A stretch of 7,597 nt of DNA from Lachnoclostridium sp. UBA1175 (GTDB lineage Bacteria; Bacillota; Clostridia; Lachnospirales; Lachnospiraceae): assembly GCA_002311665.1 (NCBI GenBank), contig DBYX01000012.1:29138-36734 (forward strand). Reading direction: 5' to 3'. Below are positions 5,512 to 7,597 of this stretch, in pieces. Position 1 is the stretch's first letter; each line of letters begins with the position of its first letter. Under the pieces are notes generated by a model, which saw only the letters and a program-made list of their open reading frames with translations, ran no database searches and was not told the DNA's origin. The position numbers and the translations under genes are program-made.

Positions 5512-6972
5512 TCACTCGTTGATCGGCAGTCCCGTCGTCGTTCCGTCGGAGAGATGAATGATCAGTCTTCCGGTTCCGGACGCGTTCTGGTGCTGTCCCT
5601 CGATCAGGATCTCCTCGATCACCTGGCAGCAGGAGCTTGCGATCACCTTCGGCTTGTGACTCTTCCGAATCTCCTCGGGATCCAGGTCGAAGGAATCCTT
5701 CATATTGACGTAATGGTAGAGCTGCAGGCCGACCGTGAACTCGCGCTCATCGTCCACCGGCTCCCCGTTGAAATTGAACTTCAGATAGCTGTGCGTGTTC
5801 TGGTCGTACTCCACCTCAAGCCCTTCCGATAGCTGGTAGAACTCGGTGTGCGCGCCGGCCAGAGCCTCATCGCGGAGCATTCTCATCAGCGCGTGCTTGA
5901 GCTGCGCGCCGGTCCAGCGGACCATATACACGGGATCGTCGTACGGGAAGCACACCGTGAAATCACCCTTGGTCACGATCGGTCCGAGCGCCTCGTTGCG
6001 GATAGATCCCGAAGCAAGCAGGAAAATGTCCGTCCCGAGCGCGTTCTTCAGAATATCCGAGAGCAGGTCGCCGAGCTCCGTCTCACGGTTGCGCGCGGGA
6101 TGCGTGAGCTCGCGGACAAATCTCGTGAGGATCTGGCCGTATTTGGCGTCCGTCTGCGTCTGGTACACATCGATGACCTTCTCGATCGCCGGATCCTTCG
6201 GGCAGGTCTCCGAGTTGATCGGGATTGGCTGCCACTTGTAGCTGTCAATGCAGTTGTTGTCCAAGTCGACCTCGATGTCGAAGCGGCCGATCTGGTCCGT
6301 GCCGGTTCCCGCCTGAACGATCGGAATCCCGTTCACCACCGCGGGCTCGGTCAGGAACGTGTGGGAGTGTCCGCCGATGATCACATCGACGCCCCACGCG
6401 GGATTCAGCAGAGCCGCGAGCTTCTTGTCCTCCTCGAAGCCGATGTGTGTGAGGAGCACCGTAAAATCGACATCCAGCGAGTTGTATGTATTGCAGATGC
6501 GACCGATCTCGTCAGCGGCATCCTCGAGCGTGACGAACGTTCCGATCAGGTTGTCTTTGCGGCACTGCGCGAGCGCGATCTCGGTGATGATGCCGATGAA
6601 CAGGATCTTCATCCCGTCGATCTCGATGATCTTGCAAGGCGCAAACAGTCTCTTGTGGTTTGTGGAGATGTGCAGATTTGCGTTGATGATCGGGAACTCC
6701 GCGCATTTTTCGAGAAACAGAAGATGCGAGAGACCGTAGTCAACCTCGTGGTTGCCCACCGTCACGATGTCCGGCGCAAGGATGTTCATAATCTGGATCG
6801 TGGACACACCCTTGAACTCGGAGTCGATGATGGAGCCTCGGAACATATCGCCGGAGATAGCGTAGATGACGTTCTTCTCCTCCCTGCGCACCTTGTTGAT
6901 GTAACCGGAGAGCATCGAAACACCGCCCACCAGGTTCTTGTCGACATTTTCCGCGAAGAAATCGCCGTGCAT
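5512..6972 (-). CDS. 5'-nucleotidase / cyclic phosphodiesterase family protein, apparent 5' frameshift
   Basis: The uninterrupted frame gives 486 residues from ATG 6972. It has the calcineurin-like metallophosphatase domain followed by the 5'-nucleotidase C-terminal domain, as in UshA and YfkN, enzymes that hydrolyse nucleotides, 2',3'-cyclic nucleotides or related phosphoesters. Visible metal-site motifs are MHGD at the start, GDMFRGS (41-47), TVGNHEVDYG (71-80), THIG (175-178) and GGHSHT (200-205). The C-terminal domain carries GTDIFLLASGSIR, the substrate-ring-binding side in relatives. ATG 6972 is a poor start: it has no ribosome site and removes the beta strand and the Asp of the LLHSNDMHGD metal motif. 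These residues are encoded in the same frame just upstream, but no ATG, GTG or TTG begins them. The likely start at 7022 is one base out of frame (see the separate entry). No signal peptide is seen in either version, unlike periplasmic or wall-anchored relatives, so a cytoplasmic enzyme is inferred. The precise substrate is unknown. Confidence 0.9.
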   Translation of the reverse strand: MHGDFFAENVDKNLVGGVSMLSGYINKVRREEKNVIYAISGDMFRGSIIDSEFKGVSTIQIMNILAPDIVTVGNHEVDYGLSHLLFLEKCAEFPIINANLHISTNHKRLFAPCKIIEIDGMKILFIGIITEIALAQCRKDNLIGTFVTLEDAADEIGRICNTYNSLDVDFTVLLTHIGFEEDKKLAALLNPAWGVDVIIGGHSHTFLTEPAVVNGIPIVQAGTGTDQIGRFDIEVDLDNNCIDSYKWQPIPINSETCPKDPAIEKVIDVYQTQTDAKYGQILTRFVRELTHPARNRETELGDLLSDILKNALGTDIFLLASGSIRNEALGPIVTKGDFTVCFPYDDPVYMVRWTGAQLKHALMRMLRDEALAGAHTEFYQLSEGLEVEYDQNTHSYLKFNFNGEPVDDEREFTVGLQLYHYVNMKDSFDLDPEEIRKSHKPKVIASSCCQVIEEILIEGQHQNASGTGRLIIHLSDGTTTGLPINE

Positions 6973-7022
6973 ATCGTTGGAGTGAAGCAGCGTCAGTTTT
7001 TCGTGTTCTTCATAAAACTCAT
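6973..7022 (-). other. Frameshifted N-terminal segment of the nucleotidase gene
   Basis: On the minus strand, ATG 7022 follows a good purine-rich ribosome site (AAAAGGAAAGG, 7026-7036). Its own frame ends after nine codons at TGA (6995-6993). The main frame, read through the same bases, encodes FYEEHEKLTLLHSND directly joined to MHGDFF, the conserved first strand and metal motif of the family. From 7022 to 6973 there are 50 bases; 51 would put ATG 7022 in frame and give MSFYEEHEKLTLLHSND. The T run at 7016-7013 on the minus strand (GTTTTATG) is where one extra T would restore it, giving a 503-residue protein. A base-calling or assembly error is the simplest cause; a true frameshift is the alternative. 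Confidence 0.75.
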
Positions 7023-7112
7023 ATTCCTTTCCTTTTCTTCTCTTCCGCGCGCGCCCGCGACGGCAGCCGGCGTGTAAGAACGGTAGCTCCGGCGGTCCGG
7101 CGTTACCCGAAT

Positions 7113-7121
7113 ATTATACCA
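7113..7121 (-). promoter_or_regulatory. Extended -10 promoter for the nucleotidase gene
   Basis: On the minus strand TGGTATAAT forms a perfect TATAAT (7118-7113) with a TGn extension. The -35 region (about 7136-7141, TGTATT) is poor, which is usual when the -10 is extended. Transcription would start near 7106 and give a leader of about 84 bases to ATG 7022. The leader is strikingly GC-rich and holds CCGGCG three times on the plus strand (7067, 7089, 7097), so it may be structured, but I see no known riboswitch. Confidence 0.6.
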
Positions 7122-7155
7122 CTCTTCAGAGAAAAAATACACCCATTTTCCGCTC

Positions 7156-7198
7156 AAAAAGAAAGCGCCCGGGTATGACCGCAGCCATATCCGGGCAC
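7156..7198 (-). terminator. Rho-independent terminator after bioY
   Basis: On the minus strand GTGCCCGGATATGGC (7198-7184) pairs with GTCATACCCGGGCGC (7179-7165) around a four-base loop. The stem has 15 positions with two G-U wobbles and one A-C mismatch, and it is followed directly by TTTCTTTTT (7164-7156). It begins 14 bases after the bioY stop codon, so it ends the bioY transcript and separates it from the nucleotidase promoter downstream. Confidence 0.9.
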
Positions 7199-7212
7199 CG
7201 TTGATACTATTT

Positions 7213-7597
7213 TTACTGCCGCTCTCGGATGAACGGTTTCACGCGCTTCGACACGAGGACCGCGAGTGTCAGCTTGCCGATGTCGGGAAGCACGAACGGG
7301 AACACGCACCAGCTGAGGACCGTCAGAACGCCGACCGCGCCCTTGCTGCGCACGTACACGTACAGAAACCACGCTGTGCCGAACGCGTAGCACACCGCAA
7401 GTCCGAGCACGAGCGCCGCGATCTTCACCGCGAATTTCTCGCCGAGCAGCCTCGTGAACAGGATGTACAAAAGTCCCATGAGCAGAAAGCCGATGATGTA
7501 GCCGCCGGTACTGCCCACAAGCACACCGACGCCGCTGTTAAAGCCGGAAAATACGGGCACGCCCACGGCTCCCAGCAGGATGTACACCGCCACGGCC
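7213..7597 (-). CDS. bioY: BioY family biotin transporter S component (5' end outside window)
   Basis: The visible 128 codons cover the C-terminal two thirds of a BioY protein, whose usual length is about 190 residues; the frame stays open through the right edge at 7597, so a GTG at 7593 is internal. Family marks are LLGAVGVPVFSGF followed by the GSTGGYIIGFL motif and the C-terminal FVLPDIGKLTLAVLVSKRVKPFI segment. Four hydrophobic stretches are visible, as expected for the last helices of this six-helix membrane protein. BioY binds biotin in the cytoplasmic membrane and imports it, usually together with the EcfA/EcfT energising module shared with other vitamin transporters; no such genes are visible here. 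Its upstream region, where a BirA operator might lie, is off the window. A strong terminator follows. Confidence 0.9.
   Translation of the reverse strand, partial: AVAVYILLGAVGVPVFSGFNSGVGVLVGSTGGYIIGFLLMGLLYILFTRLLGEKFAVKIAALVLGLAVCYAFGTAWFLYVYVRSKGAVGVLTVLSWCVFPFVLPDIGKLTLAVLVSKRVKPFIRERQ

Noticed and set aside
5848..7077. Plus-strand open frame (409 codons) opposite the nucleotidase gene
   Set aside because: Antisense to conserved metallophosphatase motifs, with the biased composition typical of such shadows.

Overview
This looks like chromosomal DNA from a low-redox, moderately GC-rich Firmicute, most likely a Clostridia member (Lachnospiraceae or Oscillospiraceae-like). The grounds are the gene families (a YolD-like protein, an OhrR-type MarR regulator, a two-gene ABC exporter of the TM287/288-BmrCD kind, BioY), strong AGGAGG-type ribosome sites, Rho-independent terminators and clear TTGACA/TATAAT promoters. 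GC-rich third codon positions suggest a relatively GC-rich lineage. The genus cannot be told from this window. I see no mobile element, CRISPR array, rRNA or tRNA.

Layout. The left edge holds the 3' part of a YolD-like gene (+). It ends in a 12-bp tandem repeat that runs into a hairpin terminator. Converging on it is a minus-strand pair: an OhrR-type peroxide-sensing repressor (start at 1532) followed by a glutathione peroxidase of the cysteine, probably thioredoxin-dependent, class (449-997). Both appear to be driven by one near-consensus promoter with operator-like repeats just downstream of the -10 box. Divergent from this is a plus-strand operon of two half-size ABC exporters (1787-3577 and 3592-5373). 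Its upstream region carries a perfect 16-bp palindrome, an adjoining 8-bp palindrome and a TATAAT box. A long hairpin at 5418-5459 separates the exporter genes from a convergent minus-strand 5'-nucleotidase/cyclic phosphodiesterase family gene (5512-6972). The right edge holds the 3' part of bioY (-), with a strong terminator after it.

How the genes work together. The repressor and peroxidase form a compact peroxide-defence unit: an OhrR protein oxidised at Cys17 would release the promoter and raise expression of itself and the peroxidase. The two ABC subunits are complementary. The first has a canonical signature motif but a non-catalytic Walker B (Asp for Glu) and a Gln H-loop. The second has canonical Walker B and H-loop but a degenerate signature. 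Together they would make a heterodimeric exporter with one consensus and one degenerate ATP site.

The most notable anomaly is at the 5' end of the nucleotidase gene. The well-placed ribosome site and ATG at 7022 are one base out of frame with the rest of the gene, and the conserved N-terminus with the first metal-binding Asp lies between 7022 and 6972. This is either a single-base sequencing or assembly error or a real frameshift. No strong candidate for a wholly new system is visible.
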